Assembly (NCBI GenBank): GCA_905221605.1
Contig: CAJNDS010001191.1
Span: 338,644-402,643 of the forward strand
Direction: 5' to 3'
Length of the DNA stretch: 64,000 nucleotides
Source of the DNA: Symbiodinium natans
Lineage: Eukaryota > Sar > Dinophyceae > Suessiales > Symbiodiniaceae
In this document: positions 10,101 through 22,100 of the stretch, one piece after another
Layout of the letters: each line of letters starts with the position of its first letter
Position numbering within the stretch: position 1 is the stretch's first letter
Position numbers and translations under genes: made by a program
Notes under the pieces: generated by a model
What the model was told of the DNA's origin: nothing
Databases searched by the model: none
The model's input: only the letters and a program-made list of their open reading frames with translations

Positions 10101-13100
10101 GCGAAGCTGGGGGCGCCCGGTGCTGCTCCTGAGCGTGTACAGTATTTTGTTTGCTCGTGTCCCGGTCGTTCCCGTTCCTGGGGTCTGCTTTGTCAACATT
10201 GGTCGGCATCCGGTTCCTCCTTGCGCCCTGCTGAGTGGAGTGATTGTCCTGCTTGAGCAATGGTCACATTGCAGGGTGAGAGCCCCAACCCCGAAAGCGC
10301 AGGGGAACCCCGAAGCTGCACCCAGGCACAAGGCAGAAACAGCGCACAGGGCTCGGCGGAAGGAAGTGAGTGATCCCGGTCGGGGTGGGGGGCCCGAATG
10401 CAAGGGTTCACCAACGCGGATGGCGCAAGGCACAGTACCCGCAACGGCGGCGTTTGCGCTGGCCCCATTGCGGCGCCGTTTTTTTCAAACAGCCGCTTTG
10501 CAACGGCGACCCCCTCGGGCGAGGCACGACGACCGAAGCCCGCTAAGGGGTCTCAATGTACTGCAAGTGAGTGGATGAAGACGGCGATGCTCACCGAAGA
10601 GGTGCAGGGAGATGCACAACAGGCCGGAGCGACAGCAGTTCATCACCCAGATTCAGAGGCAGCGGCCGTAGCCAGCGGCCAGCAGTCATGTCCACTTCCT
10701 GGCTTGATCGTCAAACACCAGCTAGACAAGTCTCAGCAAAGGTTTCAGCCCGAGCCTCTCCGTTTTGCATCTTTTGGCAGCTGCTCCGGATTCGGGTATA
10801 AAAGTATAATAAAGGTGTGTGGAGGCAGCAACTGAGCGGCGCTGCCACACGCGCAGGCGCCGTCGCTGCAGGCAGCGTGGCCATCTCCGGTGGCAGCGTG
10901 ACCATCACGGAGTCTACGGCTACTTCGGATGGAGGCAGGTCCTGGAACATCCCTCCCAAAAGTAGCACACAGAGTGTGCAGTTCTGGGCGGAGGGTTCTT
11001 CGAGGCAAAGACTGAGAGATTTGCGAGCATATAATTATATAATTGCAGCCCTTGACGTAACGTAGCAAGTCATATATAACATGTCACAACCACGCTCCGC
11101 TGCTGACGGGCAGTCTTCCCCAACCGCAGACAGCGAGCACACGCCCGCTGTCTGATGTTGCAGTTGATGTTGGCACCCAGCTGCATCTCGAACTGAGTCT
11201 TCAAGTACCAGCAGCTCAGGGCCTCGGGCCATGCTGTTGATAAGCCACTCCTCTGTCAACAGTTTGGCGGTCACAACAGCATCCAACAACGAACATGTCC
11301 TGGGGCTCGCTTGCGAGCGCATCATTCACATTCAGAGGCAGCGGCCATACCCAGTGGCCAGCAGTCATGTCCACTGCCTGACTGTTGGCTCTGGAAGCCT
11401 GAAGCCTGATAAAACTAAGTCTCAGCAAAGGTTTCTACCCGAACCTCTGCGTTTTGCACCTGTTGGCAGCTACGGGTAAAAGTATAAGCTGTGTAGCCGG
11501 ATACGGGTAAAAGTATAAGGTGTGTAGCTTGAGCGGCGCTGCCACACGCGCAGGTGCCATTGCTGCCGACAGAATGACCATCTCTGGTGGCAACGTGATC
11601 ATCAAGATTTGTACGGCTTATGGGAAGGGAGGCAGGGGGGAAGGGCTTTTTCTGGCACAGAGCGTGCAGTTTTGAGCGGCCGGTTCTTGGCAGATACAGC
11701 CCCCTGACGTAGCGCAGCAGTCATAACATGTCACAACCAATGTTTAGGGACTCGGTCTGGCTGAAACACAGCACTGAATGTTGGTGTGTTGCAGTGCGTC
11801 ACCCCACTGCTGACGGGCTGTCTTTCCCAACCGCAGGCAGCGAGTATACTCCCGCTGACTGATGTCACATTTGATGTTGGCACCTAGCGACATCTCGAAC
11901 TGAGTCTTCAAGCACCAGCAGCTCAGGGCCTCGAGCCATGCTGTTGATAAGCCACTCCTCTTTCAACAGTTTGGCGGTCGCAACAGCGTCCAAAAACGAA
12001 AATGTCCGGGGGCTCGGTCTCGCGAAGCGCAGTTCATCACTCGGATTCGGAGGCAGCGGCCGTAGCCAGCGGCCAGCACTCATGTCTCTGGAAGGCTGTA
12101 GCCTGATAAAACAACAGCTAGATAAGCCTCAGCAAAGTCTCAGCCCGAGCCTCTTCGTTTTGCATCTGCTGGCAGCTGCTTCGGAGTCAGGTAGAAGCAT
12201 AAGGTGTGTGGCCACACGCGCAGGCGCCATCTACGCACGGCAACACATGAACTTCTCCGGTGGGAACGTGACCCTCAACAAGTCTTTGGCTTGGAAAAAT
12301 GGAGGCCGGGCGAGTGGGTCGCTTTCTTGGTCCTGGAACATGGGACGAGGGATCTCCCCCAAATGTGGCACACACAGCGAGCAGTTTTTGGCGGCGGGTT
12401 CCTTCGAGGCGAAGGGCGAAGACTGAGAGATTTTTTGGGGGCAGATACAGCCCTTGACGTAGCGTAGCAAGTCATAACATGTCACAATCATTGTTTAGGT
12501 TCTCAGTCTTGCTGCAATATTGGATGCAGCAGGAACTGTCTTTGTGAACTTCATTTCTTAAAGCAGTCGTCTCTTTACTGCTTCAGCAGCACAGTAGGCA
12601 AGTCTTTGCTCACGAGGTGGAACACTAGGGAGGGCGCAGAGCACACACAACTCAGACTGTCTTTGTGTTTTGCAGTGACGGGCAATCTTTCCCAACCGCA
12701 GGCAGCAAGTATACTCCCACTGACTGATGTGATGTTTGATGTTGGCACCTAGCGGCATCTCGAACTGAGTCTTCAAGCACCAGCAGCTCAATGCCTCGAG
12801 GCATGCTGTTGATAAGCCACTCCTCTTTCAACAGTTTGGCGGTCGCAACAGCGTCCGAACACGAAAATGTCCCGAGGGCTCGCTTGCGTGGTCTCGCGAA
12901 GCGCAGTTCATCACTCGGATTCGGAGGCAGCGGCCGTAGCCAGCGGCCAGCAGTCATGTCCACTTGCCTGACGGTTGGCTCTGGAAGCTCTGGAAGCCTT
13001 ATGCCTGATAAAACAACACCTCGACAAGTCTCAGCAAAGGTTCCAGCCTGAGCCTGCCTGTTTTGCATCTGCTTGCAGCTGCTTCGGATTTGGGGGTAAG

Positions 13101-16100
13101 TGTACAGTGTGTGGAGCGGTTCAGCGGCGCTCCACTTGCACAGGCGCCATCTATACACGGCAATACAACGTCTCCGGTGGCAATGTGACCATCAAGGAGT
13201 CTACGACTAAACATGGGAGTGGAGGCGCGGGGAGGGGGTCGCCTGCTTGGTCCTGGAACATGAGACGAGGGATCCCGCACGCAGAGCGTGCAGTTCTGGG
13301 CGGAGGGTTCTTCGAGACAAAGGTTTCAGCCGAGCCTTTCCTTTTTGCATCTGTTGGCAGCTGCGTCGTCACACACGCGCAGGCGCCATCGCTGCAAACA
13401 GCGTGGCCTTTTCCGGCGGCAACGTGATCATCAAGGAGTCTACGGCTGGTCTGAATGGAGGCAGGGAGAGTGGGTCGCTCTCTTGGTCCTGGAACATGGG
13501 GCGAGGGGGATCCCCCAAAGGAAGTGGCGCACAGAGCGTGCAGTTTTGGGCGTTTAACACAAAAATCTCCGAAAGCTCGCTTTGCATGGTTTCGCGAAGC
13601 TCAGTTCATCACTCAGATTCGGGGGCAGCGGCCGAAACCAGCGGCCAGCAGTCATGTCCACTGGCTGACTGTTGGCTCTGGAAGCCTGAAGCCTGATACA
13701 ACCACCCCAGGACATGTCTTAGCAAAGGTTTCAGCCCGAGCCTCTCCGTTTCTATTGCCAGATGCTCCGCCACACGCGCAGGCGCCATCTCTGTGGACAG
13801 CATGGCCATCTCCGGTGGCAAGAATGGAGGCAGGGGAGTTGCTTTCTTGGTCCTGGAACATGAGACGAGGGGTACCCCCAAACCAGTGGCACACAGAGCG
13901 TGCAGTTTTGGGTGGAGGGTTCTTCGAGGTAAAGACTGAGAGATCTGGGGGGGGGGGGGGGGGGATACCGGCGTTGACGTAACAGAGCAAGTCACAACAT
14001 GTCACAACCAATGTTTAGGTACTCAGTCTTGCTGAGATATTTGATGCAGCAGGACATGTTAGTGTTTGCAGTGCATCTCTCCGCTGCTGACGGGCAGTCT
14101 TTCGCAACCGCAGGCAAACGAGTATACTCCCACTGACTGATGTGACATTTGATGTTTGGCACCTAGCGGCATCTCCAACTGAGTCTTCAAGCACCAGCAG
14201 CTCAGGGCCTCGGGCCATGCTGTTGATAAGCCACTCCTCTTTCAACAGCTTGGCGGTCGCAACAGCGTCCAAACACGAGAATGTCTGGGGGCTCGTTTGC
14301 ATGGTTTCGCGCAGTTCATAGCTCACATTCAGAGGCCGCGGCCATAGCCAGTGGCCAGCAGTCATGTCCACTGCCTGACTGTTGGCTCTGGAAGCCTGAA
14401 GCCTGATACAACCACCGCAGGATATGTCTTAGCAAAGGTTTCAGCCCGAGCCTCTCCGTTTCTGTTCGCAGCTGCTTCGCCACACGCGCAGGCGCCATCT
14501 CTGTGGACAGCATGGCCATCTCCGGTGGCAACGTGACCATCAAGGAGTCTAGAGCTAAGGAGAATGGAGGCAGGTCCCCCCAAAAGTGGCACACAGAGCC
14601 TGCAGTTTTGGGCGGAGGGTTCTTCGAGGTAAAGACTGAGAGATCTGGGGGGGGGGGGGGGGGGCAGATACCGGCGTTGACGTAACAGAGCAAGTCACAA
14701 CATGTTACAACCAACGTTTCGGTACTCAGTCTTGCTGAGATATTGGATGCAGCAGGCCATGTTAGTGTTTGCAGCGCGTCTCTCTGCTGCTGACGGGCAG
14801 TCTTTGGCAACCGCACGCAAACGAGTATACTTCCACTGGCTGATGTGACATTTGATGTTGGCAGCCCGAACTGAGTCTTCAAGCACCAGCAGCTCAATGC
14901 CTCGAGGCATGCTGTTGATAAGCCACTCCTCTTTCAACAGCTTGACAGGCTGATTGTTGGCTCTGGAAGCCTGAAGCCTGATAGAACAACAGCTAGAAAA
15001 GCCACAGCAAAGGTTTCAGCCTCTCCGTTTTGCATCTGGTGGCAGCTGCTTCAGATTCGGGCATACCTAGAAGCTCCTATATAGTACCTTTTTTGGGGTA
15101 GTATACTAGAATCCCCCATACCTAACCCAAAAAGGGACTACATTGGAGACTCCAGGTAAGCATAAGGTGTGTGGAGCTGTCCAGCAGCGCTGCCACACTC
15201 GCAGGCGCCATCTTTGCACGGCAACACATGAACGTCTTCGGTGGCAACGTGACCATCAAGGAGTCTACGGCTAGAGATGGGCATGGAGGCAGGGGGGGGG
15301 GGGTTCGCTTTCTTGGTCCTGGAACATGGGACGAGGGATCCCCCAAAAAAAGTGGCACAGAGAGCGTGCAGTTTTGGGCGGAGAATTCTTCGAGGCAAAG
15401 ACTGAGAGATCTGGGGGCAGATACAGCCCCTGACGTAGCGTAGCAAGTCATAACATGTCACAACCAATGTTCCGGTACTCAGTCTTGCTGAAATCTTTTG
15501 TTTTCGTTTTGCAGTGCTGACGGGCAGTCTTTCCCGACCACAGGCAGCGAACTCCCACTGACTGATGTGACGTTTGATGTTGGTACCTAGTGGCATCTCG
15601 AACTGAGTCTTCAAGCACCAGCAGCTCAATGCCTCGAGGCATGCTGTTGATAAGCCACTCCTCTTTCAACAGCTTGGCGGTCGCAACAGCGTCCAAACAC
15701 GAAAGTCTCCGGGGGCTCGCTTGTATGGTATCGCGAAGCGCAGTTCACCACTCAGATTCGGAGATATTCGGAGGCAGCGACCGTCATGTCCACAGGCCGA
15801 CTGTTGGTTCTGGAAGCCTGAAGCCTGATAAACCAACAACCATATGTCTGAGCAAAGGTTTCAGCTCCGAGTCTCTTTGAGTTTTGCATCTGTTGGCAGC
15901 TGCTTCGGTTTCGGGTAGAAGTATACGGTGTGTGGAGGCAGCGGTTGAGGGGCGCTGCCACACGCGCAGGCGCCATCTATGCAGAGAGCATGGCCTTCTC
16001 CAGCGGCAGCATGACCATCAAGGAGTCTATGGCTGGTCTGGATGGAGGCCGGGGGGCTTGGTCGCTTTCTGGGGATTTTAAGAGAAGTGGCACACAGAGC

Positions 16101-19100
16101 GTGCAGTTTTGGGCGGAGGGTTCTTTGAGCCAAAGATTGCGAGATTTTTGGGGGCAGATACAGCCCTTGGCGCAACGTAGCAAGTCATAACATGTCACAA
16201 CCAATGTTTAGGTACGCAGTCTTGCTGAAATATTGGACGCAGCAGTTAATGTTAGTGTTTTGCATTGCGTCACTCCGGCTGCTGACGGGCAGTCTTTCCC
16301 AACTGCAGGCAGCGAGTATACTCTGACTGATGTCACATTTGATGTTGGCAGCTAGCGGAATCTCGAACTGAAGACTTCAGGGCCTCGAGCCATGCTGTTG
16401 ATAAGCCGGTGATTGATAAGCCACTCCTCTTTCAACAGCTTGACGGTCGCAACAGCGTCCAAACACCAGAATGTCCGGGGGCTCGTTTGCATGGCTTCGC
16501 GCAGTTCATCGCTCACATTCAGAGGCAGGGGCCGTAGCCAGTGGCCAGCAGTCATGTCCACAGGCTGGCTGACTGTTGGCTCTGGAAGCCTGAAGCCTGA
16601 TAACCAAATACTATATGTCTCAGCAAAGGTTTCAGCCCGAGCCTCTCTGTTTTGCTTCTGTTGGCAGCTGCTTCTAAAATCGGGTATAAGCATACGGTGT
16701 GTGGAGCCGTCAATCGGCGCTGCCACACTTGCAGGCGCCATCTATACACAGCAACACATGAACGTCTTCGGTGGCAACGTGACCATCAAGGAGTCTTCGG
16801 CTAGAGATGGGCATGGAGGCAGGGGGGGGGGGGGGGGGGGGGGGGGTTCGCTTTCTCGGTCCTGGAACATGGGACGAGGGATCCCCCAAAAAAGTGGCAC
16901 AGAGAGCGTGCAGTTTTGGGCGGAGGGTTCTTTGAGGCAAAGACTGAGAGATTTTTGGGGGCAGATACAGCCCTCGGCGTAACGTAGCAAGTCAGAACAT
17001 GCCACAACCAATGTTTATAGGTACTCAGTCTTGCTGAAATATTGGATGCAGCAGTTAATGTTACTGCTTTGCCGCGCGTCACTCCGGCTGCTGATGAGCA
17101 GTCTTTCCGAACCGCACGCAGCGAGTATACTCCCGCTGACTGATGCGACATTTGATGTTGGAACCTAGTGGCATCAGCTCAGGGCCTCGAGGCATGCTGT
17201 TGATAAGCCACTCCTCTTTCAACAGCTTGGCGGTCGCAACAGCGTCCAAACACGAAAGTCTCCGGGGGCTCGCTTGTATGGTATCGCGAAGCGCAGTTCA
17301 CCACTCAGATTCGGAGATATTCGGAGGCAGCGACCGTCATGTCCACAGGCCGACTGTTGGTTCTGGAAGCCTGAAGCCTGATAAACCAACAACCATATGT
17401 CTGAGCAAAGGTTTCAGCTCCGAGTCTCTTTGAGTTTTGCATCTGTTGGCAGCTGCTTCGGTTTCGGGTAGAAGTATACGGTGTGTGGAGGCAGCGGTTG
17501 AGGGGCGCTGCCACACGCGCAGGCGCCATCTATGCAGAGAGCATGGCCTTCTCCAGCGGCAGCATGACCATCAAGGAGTCTGCGGCTGACTTTAATGGAG
17601 GCAGGGAGGGTGGGCCGCTAGGGTTTAGGGTTTAGGGTTTAGGGTTTAGGGTTTAGGGTTTAGGGTTTAGGGTTTAGGGTTTAGGGTTTAGGGTTTAGGG
17701 TTTAGGGTTTAGGGTTTAGGGTTTAGGGTTTAGGGTTTAGGGTTTAGGGTTTAGGGTTTAGGGTCTGGGATGAAGGATCTTGGTCCTGGAACATGGGACG
17801 AGGGCGATCCCCCCAAAGAAGTGGCACACAGAGAGCGTGCAGAGTTTTGGGCGGAGGGTTCTTCGAGGCAAAGACTGAGAGTTTTGGGGGGCAGGTAAGT
17901 CAGAACCTGTCACAACCAATGTTTACAGGTACTCTGCCGAATATTGGGTGCAGCAGTTAATGTTTGTGTTTTGCAGACCGGCAGTCTATCCCACCGCAGG
18001 CAACGATTATACTCTGACTGATGTGACATTTGATGTTAGCACCTAGCATGATCTCGAACAGCGTCCAAACACGACTGTCTTCGGGGGCTTGCTCGCGAAG
18101 CGCAGTTCATCACCCAGATTCGGAGATATTCGGAGGCAGCGGCAGCGGCCAGCAGTCATGTCCACAGGCTGACTGTTGGCCCTGGAAGCTTGAAGCCTGA
18201 GAAAACAAAAGCTAGATAAGTGTCAGCAAATGGCTTCAGCCAGAGCCTCTCCGTTTTGCGTCTATTGGCAGATGCTTCGGATTCGGGTAGAAGTATAAGG
18301 TGTGTGGAGGCAGCGGTTGGGCGGCACTGCCTCGCGCGCAGGCGCCATCGCTGCAGGCAGCATGGCCATCTCCGCTGGCAACATGACCATCATGGAGTCC
18401 ACGGCGAGAGATGGGCATGGAGGCAGGGGGAGTGGGTCGTTGTCTTGGTCCTGGTCTATGGGACGAGGAATTCCTCTCCAAAAAGTGGAACACAGAGCGT
18501 GCAGTTTTGGGCGGAGGTTCTTCGAGGAACAGACTGAGAGATATGGGGGGGCAGATACAGCCCTTGACGTAACGTAGCAAGTGATAACATGTCACAACCA
18601 ATGTTTACCTAGTCTTGCTGAAATTTTGGATGCAGCAGTTAATGTTCGTGTTTTGCCATGCGTCTCACTCCGGCTGCTGACGGGCAGTCTTTCCCAACCC
18701 CACGCGGCGAGTATACTCTGACTGATGTGACGTTTGATGTTAGCAGCTAGCATGAGTCTTCAAGCACCAGCAGCTGAATGCCTCGAGCCATGCTGTTGAT
18801 AAGCCACTCCTCTTTCAACAGCTTGGCGGTCGCAACAGCGTCCAAACACGACAGCCTCCGGGGGCTCGCTTGCATGGTATCGCGAAGCGCTCAGATTCGG
18901 AGATATCCGGAGGCAGCGGCAGTAGCCAGCGGCCAGCAGTCATGTGCACAGGCTGACTGTTGGCTCCGGAAGCCTGAAGCCTGATACACCAACAACTACA
19001 TGTCTCAGCAAAGGAAACCCGGTTTCAGCCCGAGCCTCTCAGTTTCGCATCTGTTGGCAGCTGCTTCTAAAATCGGGTACAAGTACAAGGTGTGTGGAGG

Positions 19101-22100
19101 CAGCGGTTGAGCGGCGCTGCTACACGCGCAGGCGCTATCTATGCACCGCAACACATGAACGTCTCCGGCGGCAACGTGAACATCAAGGAGTCTACGGCTT
19201 GGAAGTTGGCAGGCAGGGGGAGTGGGTCGTTTCTTGGTCCTGGAACACGGGACGAGGGATCGCCCCCAAAAAGTGGCACCGAGAGTCCACAGGCTGACTG
19301 TTGGCTCTGGAAGCCTGATACACCAACAACATGTCTCAGCAAAGGTTACCCGGTTTCAGCCCGAGCCTCTCCGTTTTGCATCTGTTTTCAGAGCGGCGCT
19401 GCCACACGCGCAGGCGCCATCTATGCAGGCAGCATGGCCATCTCCGGTGGCAACGTGACCATCCAGAAGTCTACGGCGAAAGAGAGCCATGGAGGCAAGG
19501 GGGGGGGGGGGTGAGAGTGGCATTCTTGGTCCTGAAACATGGGACGGAAGCCTGCATGATAAAACAGCTGGATAAGAGCAAAGGTTTCACCCCTAGCCCC
19601 TCCCTTTTCGCATCTGTGGGCAGCTGCTTCCCTAGCTTCTTGAGGCCCCGAAACTCCCTCAAGCTTCTTGCGGCCCAGAAACTTCCTTAAATTTTAAAAA
19701 GGCTTCATGAAGCCGCTAGATTCCGTCAAAGTCTCTAAGCTTCTTGGGGCCCTAAACCCATGAGAAGCTCTAAGCTTCTTGATGCGACTAAATACTCCAT
19801 TTGAAAGCTTCTTACGGCCCCGAATTTCCTTAAAGTCTTAGAGTCTCTAGGCCCCTAAACGCCCTTAAAGTTTGAAAGCCGCTGGCGGCCGCTGAACCCC
19901 TTAAAGTGCTAAAAGTCTTACAGTCCCTGAGCTCCTTGAGGCCCCTAAACTCCCTTAGAGTTTGAAAGCTGCTTGCGGCCCCAAGCCCCCTTACAGTCGG
20001 GTACGCGGGTACGCGGAGAAGGTTGTCGTTCGCGGCCAAAAGTGTGAACACCTACTCCGGATTCCTGGTCAGTGCCTGAGGAAAATGCGGAAGATGTAAA
20101 GACAGAGATAGGAAGATATGAAGTTGAAGGTTTCCTTTAAAGGAAGAGATATGCTGTTCGTTGTTAATGTGGAAGCCCCTAAAGGATCATTCGAGTCAGT
20201 ACAAGGGACACCATCGACATTTCTCTTGGCCTCGCACCCGAGGCTTTCAGCCACACAGGAGGGTTTTTTTCAAAAATCGCTTTAAACCCTTCACCCAAGG
20301 ATTTCAGCCAGCTGTTTTCCTTGAATTCCTGGGTGGTCTTCAAGCACCAGCAGCTCAGGGCCTCGGGCCACGCTGTTGATAAGCCACCGGTCGCAACAGC
20401 GTCCAAACACAAGAAGCGCAGTTCATCACTCAGATTCGGAGGCAGCGGCCGTAGCTCGCGGCCTTCAGTCATGTCCACAGGCTGACTGTTGGCTCTGGAA
20501 GCCTGATACACCAACAACTACATGTCTCAGCAAAGGTTACCCGGTTTCAGCCCGAGCCTCTCCGTTTTGCATCTGTTTTCAGGTATAAGTATAAGGCGGT
20601 TGAGCGGCGCTGCCACACGCGCAGGCGCCATCTATGCAGGCAGCATGGCCATCTCCGGTGGCAACGTGACCATCCAGAAGTCTACGGCGAAAGAGAGCAT
20701 CCAGAAGTCTACGGCGAAAGGAGGCAAGGGGGGGCGGGGGGTGAGAGTGGCAATTCTTGGTCCTGAAACATGGGACGGAAGCCTGCATGATAAAACAACA
20801 GCTGGATAAGAGCAAAGGTTTCACCCCTAGCCCCTCCCTTTTCGCATCTGTGGGCAGCTGCTTCGGATTCTCGGGTATATAAGTATTAAGGTGTGTGGAG
20901 GCAGCGGGAGCGGAACTGCCACGCGCGCAGGCGCCATCTATGCAAAGCAACACATGAACGTCTCGGGCGGCAACGTGAACATCAAGGAGTCTACGGCTGA
21001 GGGTGATGGAGGCAGATCGCTTTCTTGGTCCTGTAACATGGGACTAGGGCTTAGGGTTTGGGGTTTAGGGTTAAGGTGGCACACAGAGCGTGCAGTTTTG
21101 GGTGGTTCCTTGAGGCAGAGGCAAGGACAGATTGCGGGGGGCGGGGGGGGGGGGCAGATACAGCACTGATACAGCGCTTGACGTAGCGTAGCAAGTCATA
21201 ACATGTCACAACCAATGTTTAGGTACTCAGTCTCGCTGACATACAGTAAATGTTTTGCAGTGCGTCACCCCGCTACTGACGGGTAGTCTTTCCCAACCGG
21301 TGTGACATGTGATGTTGGCACCTAGCGGCATCTCGAACTGAGTCTTCAAGCACCAGCAGCTCAGGGCCTCGAGCCATGCTGTTGATAAGCCACTCCTCTG
21401 TCAACAGCTTGGAGGTTGCAACAGCGTTCGAACACGAAAATGTCCCAAGGGCTCGCTTGCCAGCAGTCGTGGCCACAGGGCTGACAGCTGGCTCTGGAAG
21501 CCGGAAGCCTGATACAACAGCTAGATAAGTCTCAGCAAAGGTTTCAGCTCCGAGTCTCTTTGAGTATTGCATCTGTTGGCAGCTGCTTCGCATTCGGGAA
21601 TACGTATAAGGCGTCTGGCTGGAGGCAGCGTTATGCAGTGCGTCGCTGCTGACGGGCAGTCTTTCCGCGAGTATTCTCTCGCTGACTGATGTGACATTTG
21701 ATGTTGGCGCCTAGCGGCATCTCGAACTGAAGCAGGAGGTCGTCACTCAGACTCGAAGGCAGCGGCCGCAGTTGGCGGTTGGTAACTATGTCCACAGGCT
21801 GATTGTTGGCTCTGGATGCTCTGGAAGCCTGAAGCCTGAGAAAACAAAAGCGAGATAAGTCTCAGCAAAGGTTCCGAGAAAACAACAGCTAGATGAGTCT
21901 CAGCAAAGGTTTCAGCCCGAGCCTCTCCGTTTTGCATCTGTTGGCATCTGCTTCATCAGTATTAAGGAGTGTGGAGGCAGTGGTTGTGCGGCGCTGCCAC
22001 ACCCGCAGGCGCAATCAAAGCAGAAAGCATGGCCATCTCCGCTGGCAACGTGACCATCACGAAGTCTATGAATAGAGATGGGAGTGGAGGCAGGGTGGTC

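Noticed and set aside
10099-10578. 159-codon frame with a hydrophobic start as a separate secreted-protein gene
   Set aside because: The remainder is Pro/Arg-rich and without a domain. A shorter frame within it (10398-10540) fits better as a diverged beta-helix exon of the giant gene.
14316-14897. 193-codon minus-strand frame in the array
   Set aside because: It runs over a coil exon, a G run and intron sequence of the + strand gene. It is open because of composition and is not kept at this length in other units.
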